Below are positions 24,344 to 33,000 of a stretch of 52,326 bases of DNA, one piece after another (within the stretch, counting starts at the first letter, position 1; each line of letters starts with the position of its first letter). A program made the translations under genes and the position numbers. Origin of the DNA: CAITNM01 sp037138055 (GTDB lineage Bacteria; Pseudomonadota; Alphaproteobacteria; Paracaedibacterales; CAITNM01); contig JBAXJB010000009.1 in assembly GCA_037138055.1 (NCBI GenBank), positions 1 to 52,326 on the forward strand, read 5' to 3'. The notes under the pieces are model-generated. The model made no database searches. It saw only the letters and a program-made list of their open reading frames with translations, and was not told the origin of the DNA.

Positions 24344-25765
24344 ATGAATAAAACACTAAAATACTCTTTAATTAGTTTAAAAAACTTAATACTTTTTTCC
24401 ATTATTGGCGGACTTGCGTTCTCGCCTTTCAACCAGCCTATTGCTTTGTTTTTATCTATTTATGTGTTGATTTCGCATATTCAAACACAAACTTGTTTTT
24501 ATAACTTTTTCAAACGAACGTTTATCTTTTTTTTCTTTTTCTTTTTAACCCAGCTTTATTGGGTGGCTTGGGCATTTAATGTATATGGCATTCCCGAGGC
24601 TATGCCTATTGGGTTAATTTGCATGCCAATTATTATTGGTATATTTCCAACCATATTTATTTTGCCTAGCTATTTTTTCAAAGAGAACACGGTTGCATTT
24701 GCATGGATGTTTTTCCTTGGTTGGTGCTTAAGTGAAATCGCCAGAAGCTTTTTATTCACCGGTTTCCCCTGGAATTTAAATGGCTATGTTTGGGATTTAC
24801 CACTTTTACAATGCACCAGGTTTTTTGGAATCTTTGGATTATCATTTTTAACAACAGCTGCTGCTGTTGTTTTGTACACCAAACAAAAATGGCTTGGGTT
24901 AGGTATTTTTGGTACCCTGCTCTGTTTTTGGATTGAAGGAAATCAGCGTTTAAAATCACCAGAATTAAATACTGAAATCTGCTTACGATTAATTCAACCA
25001 TCAGTTGACCAACGTGAAAAATGGCACCCTCAATTTTTTGAAAAGAACTTATCAATTTTAGAAATACTATCTAAAGCAGATGGTGAAAAACCAGTTCATG
25101 TAACCATTTGGCCAGAGGCCGCTATAACTATTCCACTTGATGCTCATGTTGATTTTTCTGCTCATCTTGGTAGCTTTATTAATCAAGGTTACCTGATTAC
25201 TGGCGCACCAAGAAGAATGCATAATCCAGAAAAAGATTTCAGTTGCCTTCAGGTTATTGATAATAAGGGGCTAATTCATGCCACCTTTGATAAATTTCAC
25301 TTGGTACCATTTGGTGAGTATGTTCCTCTGCGTGCATTAAATCCGTTTCCTAAACTGACTAATGGAACGCTTGATTATTCCGCAGGAACAGGTCCCCGTA
25401 CAATTCACGTGCTTGGCCTTCCTCCATTTAGCCCTCTTATATGTTACGAGGCTATTTTTAGTGGAGCTGTTATTGACTCCACAGACCGTCCCCAGTGGCT
25501 ATTGAACATTACGAATGATGCTTGGTATGGAATAACTAGTGGCCCCTATCAGCACCTTAAAATTGTACAGGTACGAGCCATAGAGGAAGGGCTCCCCCTA
25601 GTACGCGTAGCTAACAATGGTATTAGTGCGATTATTGATAGCTATGGGAGAATACTTCAGCGATTAGAACTTAATAAAATTGGATTTATTGATGCCTACC
25701 TTCCAACCCACCTACCACAAACGCTTTATCGTAGTTTTATTAATTATTGTAACCACCTAGGATAG
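24344..25765 (+). CDS. lnt: Apolipoprotein N-acyltransferase
   Basis: This 473-residue inner-membrane enzyme adds the third acyl chain to lipoproteins. The N-terminal part has about six hydrophobic helices and ends with the FPWNLNGYVW motif. The C-terminal nitrilase domain contains the catalytic triad: Glu in TIWPEAAI, Lys in FDKFHLVPFGEYVP and Cys in ICYEAIFSG. The following NITNDAWYGITSGPYQHL is also conserved. Length fits the family. It converges on the CheD-like gene with a 22-bp overlap. Confidence 0.95.
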   Translation: MNKTLKYSLISLKNLILFSIIGGLAFSPFNQPIALFLSIYVLISHIQTQTCFYNFFKRTFIFFFFFFLTQLYWVAWAFNVYGIPEAMPIGLICMPIIIGIFPTIFILPSYFFKENTVAFAWMFFLGWCLSEIARSFLFTGFPWNLNGYVWDLPLLQCTRFFGIFGLSFLTTAAAVVLYTKQKWLGLGIFGTLLCFWIEGNQRLKSPELNTEICLRLIQPSVDQREKWHPQFFEKNLSILEILSKADGEKPVHVTIWPEAAITIPLDAHVDFSAHLGSFINQGYLITGAPRRMHNPEKDFSCLQVIDNKGLIHATFDKFHLVPFGEYVPLRALNPFPKLTNGTLDYSAGTGPRTIHVLGLPPFSPLICYEAIFSGAVIDSTDRPQWLLNITNDAWYGITSGPYQHLKIVQVRAIEEGLPLVRVANNGISAIIDSYGRILQRLELNKIGFIDAYLPTHLPQTLYRSFINYCNHLG

Positions 25766-26568
25766 ACCCTTACTTCTCCCATTTCGCCGTCAATCGTCAT
25801 TGAAAGATATGGTAAATTAGGGCGTCGTTGCAATTCACCGTGAAGATCATCATCTGGAGTAGGCATGAAAGCAAGAGGAACTCCTTCACCAACATATACG
25901 TCATGATCAAACTCAGAATCTTCGCGCAAAGCATCTGGAACGTAAAGACCAGAAATGTTAAACCCCTCTGCTTGTAATCTATTAATTATAGTAACTACAT
26001 TGTTCAAATAACTGCTTGCTAGGTATATCTTCAGATTACTTGTGACAAAAGAAAAACTCCTTATCTCAGCTATAATTTCTTGAAGGTAATTAGGATTATC
26101 ATAAAGATTGTCCTCATAAAAATGAAATAGGCTGGCAGTTCTGGTTTCAGTATTCCATACAGAAATTCCCACACAGTCACATAGACCATGTGTATGCAAA
26201 ATGATTCCTTCCGAAGTGGTTTTTTTAAATCCAACCCCCACCTTGCCTGTCTTTGATAGTTTCAATGATTTTAAAGTAATCTGTGGTAGAATTAATCCAT
26301 TTTCTAGCAAAGGAATTACACTAAAAGAAGCTTTAATAACAGCTATTTTCTCTTCGTTTTTTATCTTTCTAAAGGTGTGTTTTTGGCCATCCACATACAT
26401 TACATGCTCATGAATAACAGTGGAGTTGGCCCCCTCAACACCAGAAGCACACAACACCCAAAAAGATAACAACACTAACGAAAAAATTCTCACAAAAGTT
26501 CTTTTCTTGAAAATATCAAGCAACAAGAAAGCAATATAATGACAACTCAAAAATTTTTCAACCTTCAT
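25744..26568 (-). CDS. Exported CheD-like (glutamine deamidase fold) protein, candidate effector
   Basis: This 274-residue protein has an N-terminal hydrophobic region (RIFSLVLLSFWVLCASGVEG), consistent with export; a GTG at 26493 would start exactly before it and may be the true start. Around residues 126-149 it reads THGLCDCVGISVWN and, after a short turn, LFHFYED. The order Thr126-x5-Cys132-x16-His149 matches the Thr21/Cys27/His44 spacing of CheD, the chemoreceptor glutamine deamidase (TLGLGSC...H in CheD). The C-terminal half (IYLASSYLNNVVTIINRL, then VYVGEGVPLA) is compatible with the rest of that fold. CheD is cytosolic, so an exported version is unexpected. It flanks the putative origin on the left. 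Confidence 0.55.
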   Translation of the reverse strand: MKVEKFLSCHYIAFLLLDIFKKRTFVRIFSLVLLSFWVLCASGVEGANSTVIHEHVMYVDGQKHTFRKIKNEEKIAVIKASFSVIPLLENGLILPQITLKSLKLSKTGKVGVGFKKTTSEGIILHTHGLCDCVGISVWNTETRTASLFHFYEDNLYDNPNYLQEIIAEIRSFSFVTSNLKIYLASSYLNNVVTIINRLQAEGFNISGLYVPDALREDSEFDHDVYVGEGVPLAFMPTPDDDLHGELQRRPNLPYLSMTIDGEMGEVRVYPRWLQ

Positions 26569-26895
26569 CTCTTTTTGTCTCTGTTTACTTTACCATGTGC
26601 ATAAAATTGTGGAAAAATACACATAAGCGCTGTGTAAACATTGTGTAAAAAAGCCCCCTGTGCATAAATGCTCAGTTAGCCATGAAATTCAGCAACTTAT
26701 ACACCAGTTACAAACACACAAACAAAAAATATCCCCAGATTAGAAAAAATTTTACACAACCAACCCACATGCGGACTCTATACTCTATACAAAAAGAAAA
26801 TCTTGTGGATAAGATGGGGACAACTTTGGAATTAGGCTTTTGCACAAGCACTACTACCAATACTAAAACCTTTAAATATATATATTATTATTAGT
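26569..26895. other. Putative chromosomal replication origin (oriC) upstream of hemE
   Basis: This 327-bp non-coding, A+T-rich gap contains seven exact matches to TTWTNCACA. They lie at 26596-26604, 26608-26616, 26642-26650, 26659-26667 and 26804-26812 (minus orientation) and at 26750-26758 and 26838-26846 (plus). The one at 26804-26812 is the perfect TTATCCACA. Near matches (one mismatch) are at 26631-26639 and 26697-26705. An A/T-only stretch before the hemE start (26871-26893) could be the unwinding element. The origin lies next to hemE in Caulobacter and Rickettsia, and parS sites lie 12 kb away. Confidence 0.87.
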
Positions 26896-27882
26896 ATGAA
26901 GATTATTCAGGCATTAAACGGTCACACCGAAACTCAAAAACCCATTTGGATAATGCGGCAAGCTGGTCGTTATCTGCCAGAATATAGGGCTTTGAGAAAA
27001 AAGTCCCCTGATTTTATGGGGTTTTGTCTAAACCAAGAAATGGTGGTGGAGGCAACACTTCAGCCAATTGTTCGCTTTGGTTTTGATGCTGCAATTATTT
27101 TTAGTGATATTCTGGTCGTTCCACATTTTTTAGGTCAGACGGTTCATTTTAAAGAGGGGGTGGGTCCTATTCTTGAGCATCCTGACTGGGAGAAAATTCT
27201 AGATGCCCCTATGAGCGATGATGTTCACCTTATCTATGAATCAATAAAAAACGTTAGACGAGAGCTGGACTCACAAAAAGCACTGATTGGGTTTGTTGGG
27301 TGTCCATGGACAATTGCTTCATACATGATAAGCGAGGGTAAGACCAATAGCTTTGATGGGTTGGTTGCGCGTGCTAAAACTTGGCCGCTTTTTAATAAGC
27401 TCATGGACAAACTCACCGCGGTCATTTCAGATCATGCAGTTCGTCAATTAAAATCTGGTGCAAACGTTGTGCAACTTTTTGAATCGTGGGCGTCAGTGGT
27501 TCCGGTTGAGCTTCAACAAGAGTGGTTGTTTAAACCCGCCGAAAAAATCATTCGTCGAATCCAAAAACATGTGCCAGAAGCAAGCATTATCTATTACGGC
27601 AAGGGTGTCGCCCAAGAAGCCATAAAAAAACTGGGGCACTTAAGTATTGGCTTTGGTGTGTGTCAGGATACAGACCTTTCTACCTTAAAAGACACAACAG
27701 CTTGTTTGCAGGGAAACCTTGACCCACAAAAACTTCTCTGTGGTGACTTCAAAGAAGACGTTTTGGCAATTTTAGAGTTTTCAAAGAACCGGCCCTTTAT
27801 TGTTAATCTCGGACACGGTATTCTTCCTGAAACCCCAATATCCCATGTTGAGGAGTTTATTCGTTTGGTCAGGGGTCAATAA
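26896..27882 (+). CDS. hemE: Uroporphyrinogen decarboxylase HemE
   Basis: This 328-residue cytosolic enzyme decarboxylates uroporphyrinogen III to coproporphyrinogen III in heme synthesis. It begins with the conserved PIWIMRQAGRYLPEYRALR and contains ITDIL-type DAAIIFSDILVVP, GFVGCPWTIASYM, and NLGHGILPETP near the C-terminus. The substrate-carboxylate arginine and aspartate are in these segments. Its TAA overlaps the hemH ATG (TAATG), so the two are translationally coupled. It is read directly away from the putative origin. Confidence 0.97.
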   Translation: MKIIQALNGHTETQKPIWIMRQAGRYLPEYRALRKKSPDFMGFCLNQEMVVEATLQPIVRFGFDAAIIFSDILVVPHFLGQTVHFKEGVGPILEHPDWEKILDAPMSDDVHLIYESIKNVRRELDSQKALIGFVGCPWTIASYMISEGKTNSFDGLVARAKTWPLFNKLMDKLTAVISDHAVRQLKSGANVVQLFESWASVVPVELQQEWLFKPAEKIIRRIQKHVPEASIIYYGKGVAQEAIKKLGHLSIGFGVCQDTDLSTLKDTTACLQGNLDPQKLLCGDFKEDVLAILEFSKNRPFIVNLGHGILPETPISHVEEFIRLVRGQ

Positions 27883-28901
27883 TGAAACAAAAAATTGTGG
27901 TTATTCTGATGAATCTTGGTGGACCAGATTCCCATAACGCGGTTCGACCTTTTTTGTTTAACTTGTTTTACGATAAAGCTATTTTGAACTTACCAAACCC
28001 CCTTCGTTATCTGCTAGCAAGGTGGATTTCATTTTCTCGCAACAAAAAAGCCAGGGGGATTTATTCTTTAATCGGGGGGAAATCACCCATTTTAGAAAAC
28101 ACACTTAATCAAGCGCGGGCATTAAAAAAGTCATTAGAAAATGATTTTGATGTGCTTGTTGTTCCAGCAATGCGCTATTGGAGACCTAGGGCTAAAAACG
28201 TGCTTGAGGTTGTGGATGCATTTAACCCAACAAAGGTTGTGCTGTTGCCTTTGTATCCGCAGTTTTCAACAACAACAACAAAATCTTCTATTAATGAATG
28301 GCAGAAAATTGCTCCTGAATGGCGATCAAGAACAGTTATTGAGTGTTGCTATTTTAATGACCCAGAATTTATTGGGGCTCATCAGGAGCTTATTAAACCA
28401 ATTTTGATTGAGGCAAAGAAACATGGATCTCCTAAGATTCTTTTTTCTGCCCATGGGTTGCCCCAAAAGATTGTTGATGGTGGTGATCCCTATCAACAAC
28501 AGGTAGAGGCAACTGTTGCGTCTGTAATGAAGGGTTTTGATGGGGTTGATTTTGTTGTTTGTTACCAAAGCAAGGTTGGTCCCGTTAAGTGGTTAACTCC
28601 AAGTATTGAAGATGAATTAAAGAAGGTGGCGGCTCAATCTAGGCCTGTAGTTGTTGTTCCTATATCTTTTGTTTCTGAGCATTCAGAAACACTGGTTGAG
28701 CTTGATATTGATTATGCAAAAAAAGCAAAAACCTGGGGGGTTCCTTTTTACGGACGAGTCCCAGCTTTGGAGGATAACCCCTCATATATAAAATGCTTGG
28801 AAAATTCTGTGCGACGACTGGTTGCAGAAAAAATCACCCCGGAACCAGATTGCTCAGCTGGCTTGTGTCGGTCGACCCAAGCGGAGTGTTGGCAGCAATA
28901 A
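27882..28901 (+). CDS. hemH: Ferrochelatase HemH
   Basis: This 339-residue enzyme inserts iron into protoporphyrin IX. Conserved parts are MNLGGPDS, the catalytic histidine in ILFSAHGLPQKIVDGGDPY and the glutamate-containing VSEHSETLVELDIDY. The C-terminus ends with three cysteines (CSAGLCRSTQAEC). The spacing (C-x4-C-x6-C) differs from the C-x2-C-x4-C of [2Fe-2S] ferrochelatases. The last 22 residues, which include this tail, lie over the end of the antisense tssA gene. It forms a coupled pair with hemE. Confidence 0.96.
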   Translation: MKQKIVVILMNLGGPDSHNAVRPFLFNLFYDKAILNLPNPLRYLLARWISFSRNKKARGIYSLIGGKSPILENTLNQARALKKSLENDFDVLVVPAMRYWRPRAKNVLEVVDAFNPTKVVLLPLYPQFSTTTTKSSINEWQKIAPEWRSRTVIECCYFNDPEFIGAHQELIKPILIEAKKHGSPKILFSAHGLPQKIVDGGDPYQQQVEATVASVMKGFDGVDFVVCYQSKVGPVKWLTPSIEDELKKVAAQSRPVVVVPISFVSEHSETLVELDIDYAKKAKTWGVPFYGRVPALEDNPSYIKCLENSVRRLVAEKITPEPDCSAGLCRSTQAECWQQ

Positions 28902-30021
28902 GCTGGGGATTTTCCTGATGAGTTGCTCTCGCCAGAAGCTCTAATAACGAGCGCGTTTCTGGTTGAGTTGCTTTTAACTCTGCCAAGATTTGGGATAGGG
29001 TTTTATTCTCCCATCCACCGATAAGCTTTAAAAGGGCAGGAGAAGGACTGTGAGGCTCTAATGTAAGAAGAAATTCACCTAACTGGCGAATAGCTTGATA
29101 AACGCCAGCTCGGTCATCTATTGTTTGTTTTTTAGGGTCCTCTTCTTTATTAGATTCAGTTTTTTCTTCGTCTGATAATGCTAAGTTTGTGCTGGATATT
29201 GTTTCACTGTTAATTTTTTCATCAGGAACTTTTTTGCATAAATTATATAATCCCTTTAGTTCTTCCAAATGACTAATTAATCCATCAAAGCGAGGGCCTT
29301 CGTTTCCAATTGCTTCGTTCACAAAATCATCAATGCTTTTTAGGTTTTGTATGCATGCTTCAAGCAGAAAAACTTTTGCCTCTCCTTTTTCTTTGTTTAC
29401 TTCAGAAAGAGCATTTCGAATTCTGTCTATGGTAATCAGGCCGTTTGTCAAAGATTTTTGATAAGTGTCAGCAGCTGCCCCTCCTCTTTTTGCTGTTTTT
29501 TCTAGATTATCTGCTTCATAACATTTTGCGAGATTGGGGGGCTGACTGAAAATTGGGGAGAGTTCATTAAGTGGCTCAAGTAGTATTGTTTCACCCGATG
29601 ACCTTATAAAAGATTCAAGAATATTTGTGCGAAATTCTTGATCTGGATCTTCGGTTTTTTGTGGATGAAGATCTTTCCAAAAAGTTTTAATAAATGTTAA
29701 CATCACAGCTGAGTCCTGCGAAAAACTAGCTACACCATATAGGTGGAGTCTTGCTTCTAAAAGCCATGTTAAGAGCTGTAAATCTTTTGTTTTTGTTTGC
29801 AGGGTGCTTGTCGACAAGCGTTCTACTTCTTGCCAATTTGCGTGCTTTAGCTCTCCCTCCCAACTTTCTCGATGCATGCCGTCATTTTCTTCACGTCGTG
29901 CATCACGAATTTTTACATAAATAGGATCATAGCGTAGCCACTCGCCAACACCATTATTTGTGCTTATGGGGGTTAATAATGCATTAGAAAAGGTTGAGAT
30001 TTGCGCTGGGATATCGCTCAT
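28834..30021 (-). CDS. tssA: Type VI secretion protein TssA (ImpA-N domain)
   Basis: This 395-residue protein has the ImpA_N pattern: VGEWLRYDPIYVKIRDARRE, then the family segment NWQEVERLSTSTLQTKTKDL, followed by ARLHLYGVASF and TFWKDLHP. TssA caps or primes sheath and tail-tube polymerisation in the T6SS. A Glu/Lys-rich stretch (about residues 278-296) separates the N-terminal domain from the C-terminal helical part, which resembles the ImpA/VasJ C-terminal region (YQAIRQLGEFLLTLEPHSPS). It overlaps tssM by 4 bp and the opposite hemH by 68 bp. Confidence 0.9.
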   Translation of the reverse strand: MSDIPAQISTFSNALLTPISTNNGVGEWLRYDPIYVKIRDARREENDGMHRESWEGELKHANWQEVERLSTSTLQTKTKDLQLLTWLLEARLHLYGVASFSQDSAVMLTFIKTFWKDLHPQKTEDPDQEFRTNILESFIRSSGETILLEPLNELSPIFSQPPNLAKCYEADNLEKTAKRGGAAADTYQKSLTNGLITIDRIRNALSEVNKEKGEAKVFLLEACIQNLKSIDDFVNEAIGNEGPRFDGLISHLEELKGLYNLCKKVPDEKINSETISSTNLALSDEEKTESNKEEDPKKQTIDDRAGVYQAIRQLGEFLLTLEPHSPSPALLKLIGGWENKTLSQILAELKATQPETRSLLELLARATHQENPQLIAANTPLGSTDTSQLSNLVPG

Positions 30022-33000
30022 TGCTCCCCCGTTTCTTCTTTCTTTTTTTCTTCTCGGGTGTTCTCTTGTTCATCAGAATTACCGTCATTTTTTGGATTTT
30101 CTTCTTTTGTGTCTTTTTTTGTTTCAGAAAGAAAAAAACCAAAATCAGTCGATTCAATTGTTCCGTCGGTTAAAACTGGTTTATCTTTTATTTCTTTTAT
30201 TTTTTCTGGCAAATCAGGGGCAGATGTTGGAAATGTTGGCAGGGTGATTATCTTGGGTGGCCCTTTTGATTTGCTAGACGAGTCAATCAGACTTATAGAG
30301 TTGTACACTGTTGTGAAAGTTTGATCACTCATCGGGATGCTGAATTTTAGAACGTAAGGATTTGGTTCTGAAACTTTAGAAAAAGAACCTTTAGGAGCAA
30401 GGTGATCACGAATTAACCATAACAGTGCCCACTGACTATCATAAACAAATTCAGCGGTAGCGCTCTCAACTTTAAGCGATGATTGTCCTGAGTCTGATTG
30501 TGGTTTTGGTGAATTTCCTGTTTCTACCCATTTAAAACCAATAGTTACAGGTGCTCCAAAAGTCCAGCTTCCCTTGCCTTCTAATTTTTTATCTTGCTTA
30601 TCAATTGTAGTTATTTCATCTGTTTTTATGTACCAATCGAGAATGTTAATGCCACCGTTTTCTTTATCTTGGGCAACCCTAAAGTTAACTTTTATATTAA
30701 AATTTGGTTTTTCAGCACTTGGGTCCTTAAGATAGGCATTAAGTAATTGACGAACATCTTCCATGGATAGCAAGAATTGTACAGCCTCCTTCATGTCTGG
30801 GCCAATTTGATATAATTGATCAAGAACTACCTTGGTGGAATCACCACACTCTTTAAATATGTCAAAAAATTCACGTATGTCTTCTGGATTTGCTTCGCCA
30901 TTGTTTTTTTCAAGTTTTGCACCGACAAATGGAAACTTCCCTTTTAAGTTTTTATTAAAGAAAAGAACTAGTTTATCGTAATTTTGAATGGCTTGGTGGC
31001 GTTGCAAAACTTCAGCGCGTGATAAAACTTTCATTTTAATTTCTCGCAAAATTTCTAGCAGGTAGTCTCCAGAAATCTCTGATAAGTCATTCAATTTGAG
31101 GTGTTTGAGTGAGTCTTTGTAGTTGCCCACATTAAGGGCTGTAAGAATGAAGTTTTCAAGCTGAGCTAAAGAATTGCTTGGTTGTTTTTTATTGTAAGCT
31201 TCAACCTGTTCGGTCAATCTTATCCAACGCTCAATCAAGGCTTCATCACGATCCTCTGCACCATCAAAAGCCGGGGTTTTTAAAAGATCGACAATGGGTT
31301 TTGCAAAGTCATTAATTGCTGAAGTTAACAGCTCTCGCTGAACAGTTACGTAATGCTTTAAATCATTGCCATCGCGAACAGCGAATGCGCCAATAGATGC
31401 TCCTGGTTTTCCATCCCACCAATCAAAATCCTCTTGCTTCATTTTGTAGAGCTTGTGTTGTTTAATGTAAGTGTCGATGTGTGTAAGTAGCCATTGTGAT
31501 TGATTGCAAAGTAAATCGCGAAGATCTATATAGGCCTTACTAACATCGTCTTGCTTTAAGATTTCTAATAATTTTCCAAGTGGATCAACAACAGCTTTAA
31601 AGTCATTTATTTGAGCGCGTAACATGCGCTCAGATTCAGTTCCTGGTTTTACATCTCTTAGAGTCTCTATGAAAGTTTGTGCTTTACCTAGGGTTCCAAT
31701 TAAAACATCTTGCAAGTTTATTCTAGCAGCTATTTTTATATTTTCTTGAACAGACATTGGGTAGGCTAGTAAGTCTTTGCTAATGAAAACATCAAAATCC
31801 TTCATCATGCTAAATGCTGCTTGTACTAAGTTTGAATCCCAATACACAAGTTTTCCTACAGGAATTCTTGTCGTGAGAGGCTTTCCAGAAGGCACCCCCA
31901 TAAAGCTAAGTTTAAACAATGAAGTTAAGTACTTTTCTAGTGTTAATAATCCATGAGAAGGGGGAAGCGCCTTCTGGTTAAGACCTTTATCTACTAAAGA
32001 ATCATTAATAGCCATCAAGAAATTTTTAAATCGATTAAATCCAATAGCCGTTTGATCAACTAAATACTGAGTGACATCGCGACCAAAAAGTGGAGACATG
32101 TCTATGTGGTCAAGGATTTTATCAAATTCTTTCCCTGGCACGAAAGTTTTTCCGTCCATCCATGTTGAGCCCAATTCGCCCAAAGAAGGTGCGGTTAGTG
32201 ACAAATCTTCCACAGCACTTCGAAGACTCGTAAGATCAGGAAGGTGTTTTTCATTTTGGCTTTGTGTTTGATTAACTAAGGTTTGAATACGCGACACTAG
32301 CGTTTGCGAATCATTTTTAGAAAATAGAGCATTTAAAAAATTTTCATATATAATTGACAAGGTTTGCCTTGCCATTTGTTGATAGGGCTTAAGGTCAATT
32401 AAAGGATAGGATGACTCATTTAGAACTTTTCGGAAGCTGGCATATTGTCCCACAAAGCTTTCAGGTAAATGAGAATTAAAGGTGTACATAATTAAGCTAT
32501 CAAGGTCACGAGCATCGGGCGCACTTTTTAAGTTGTTAAATTTAAATAACATATCATTAAGCTCGCATAATCCTTCGACATATTTTTTTAAAAGCATGTA
32601 CTCGCTTGATACTAGAGGATTAAGAAGAGCAGCCAATGAGGTTGACCTATCACCTGCTGTTGGTCGTAATTGCAGAAGTTCTCTTGCTTTCATTAGTAAA
32701 TCAACATAAATGGTGCGAATTACTATTTCTTGGTAAGCAACTTGCAAACCTGCATGAAGATCTTTATGTAGAGGACTAAACCAGGATGCAGGAACGATAG
32801 CAGAAATGAATTCAGTCTGTTGAAGCTCTTGCATCATATCAAGCAATTGACGTGCGTAAGTGTCAAATAAAGATGCTGAATGACCGGGTTCATCAATTTT
32901 TAAATGCTGCATGTCTCTTAAAAGACTGCTCATTTTTGATAGAACGGGTAAAATACGTTCTTTTTTTTCTCCAAAAGTATCGTATGCATTAAATAGTCCG

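Noticed and set aside
26682..26760. CtrA-type TTAA-N7-TTAA sites in the origin region
   Set aside because: I looked for them as in the Caulobacter origin and found no correctly spaced pair.
26682..26894. A 70-codon plus-strand frame upstream of hemE
   Set aside because: It overlaps the DnaA-box cluster, has low-complexity threonine/tyrosine content and no ribosome site; more likely chance in the origin region.
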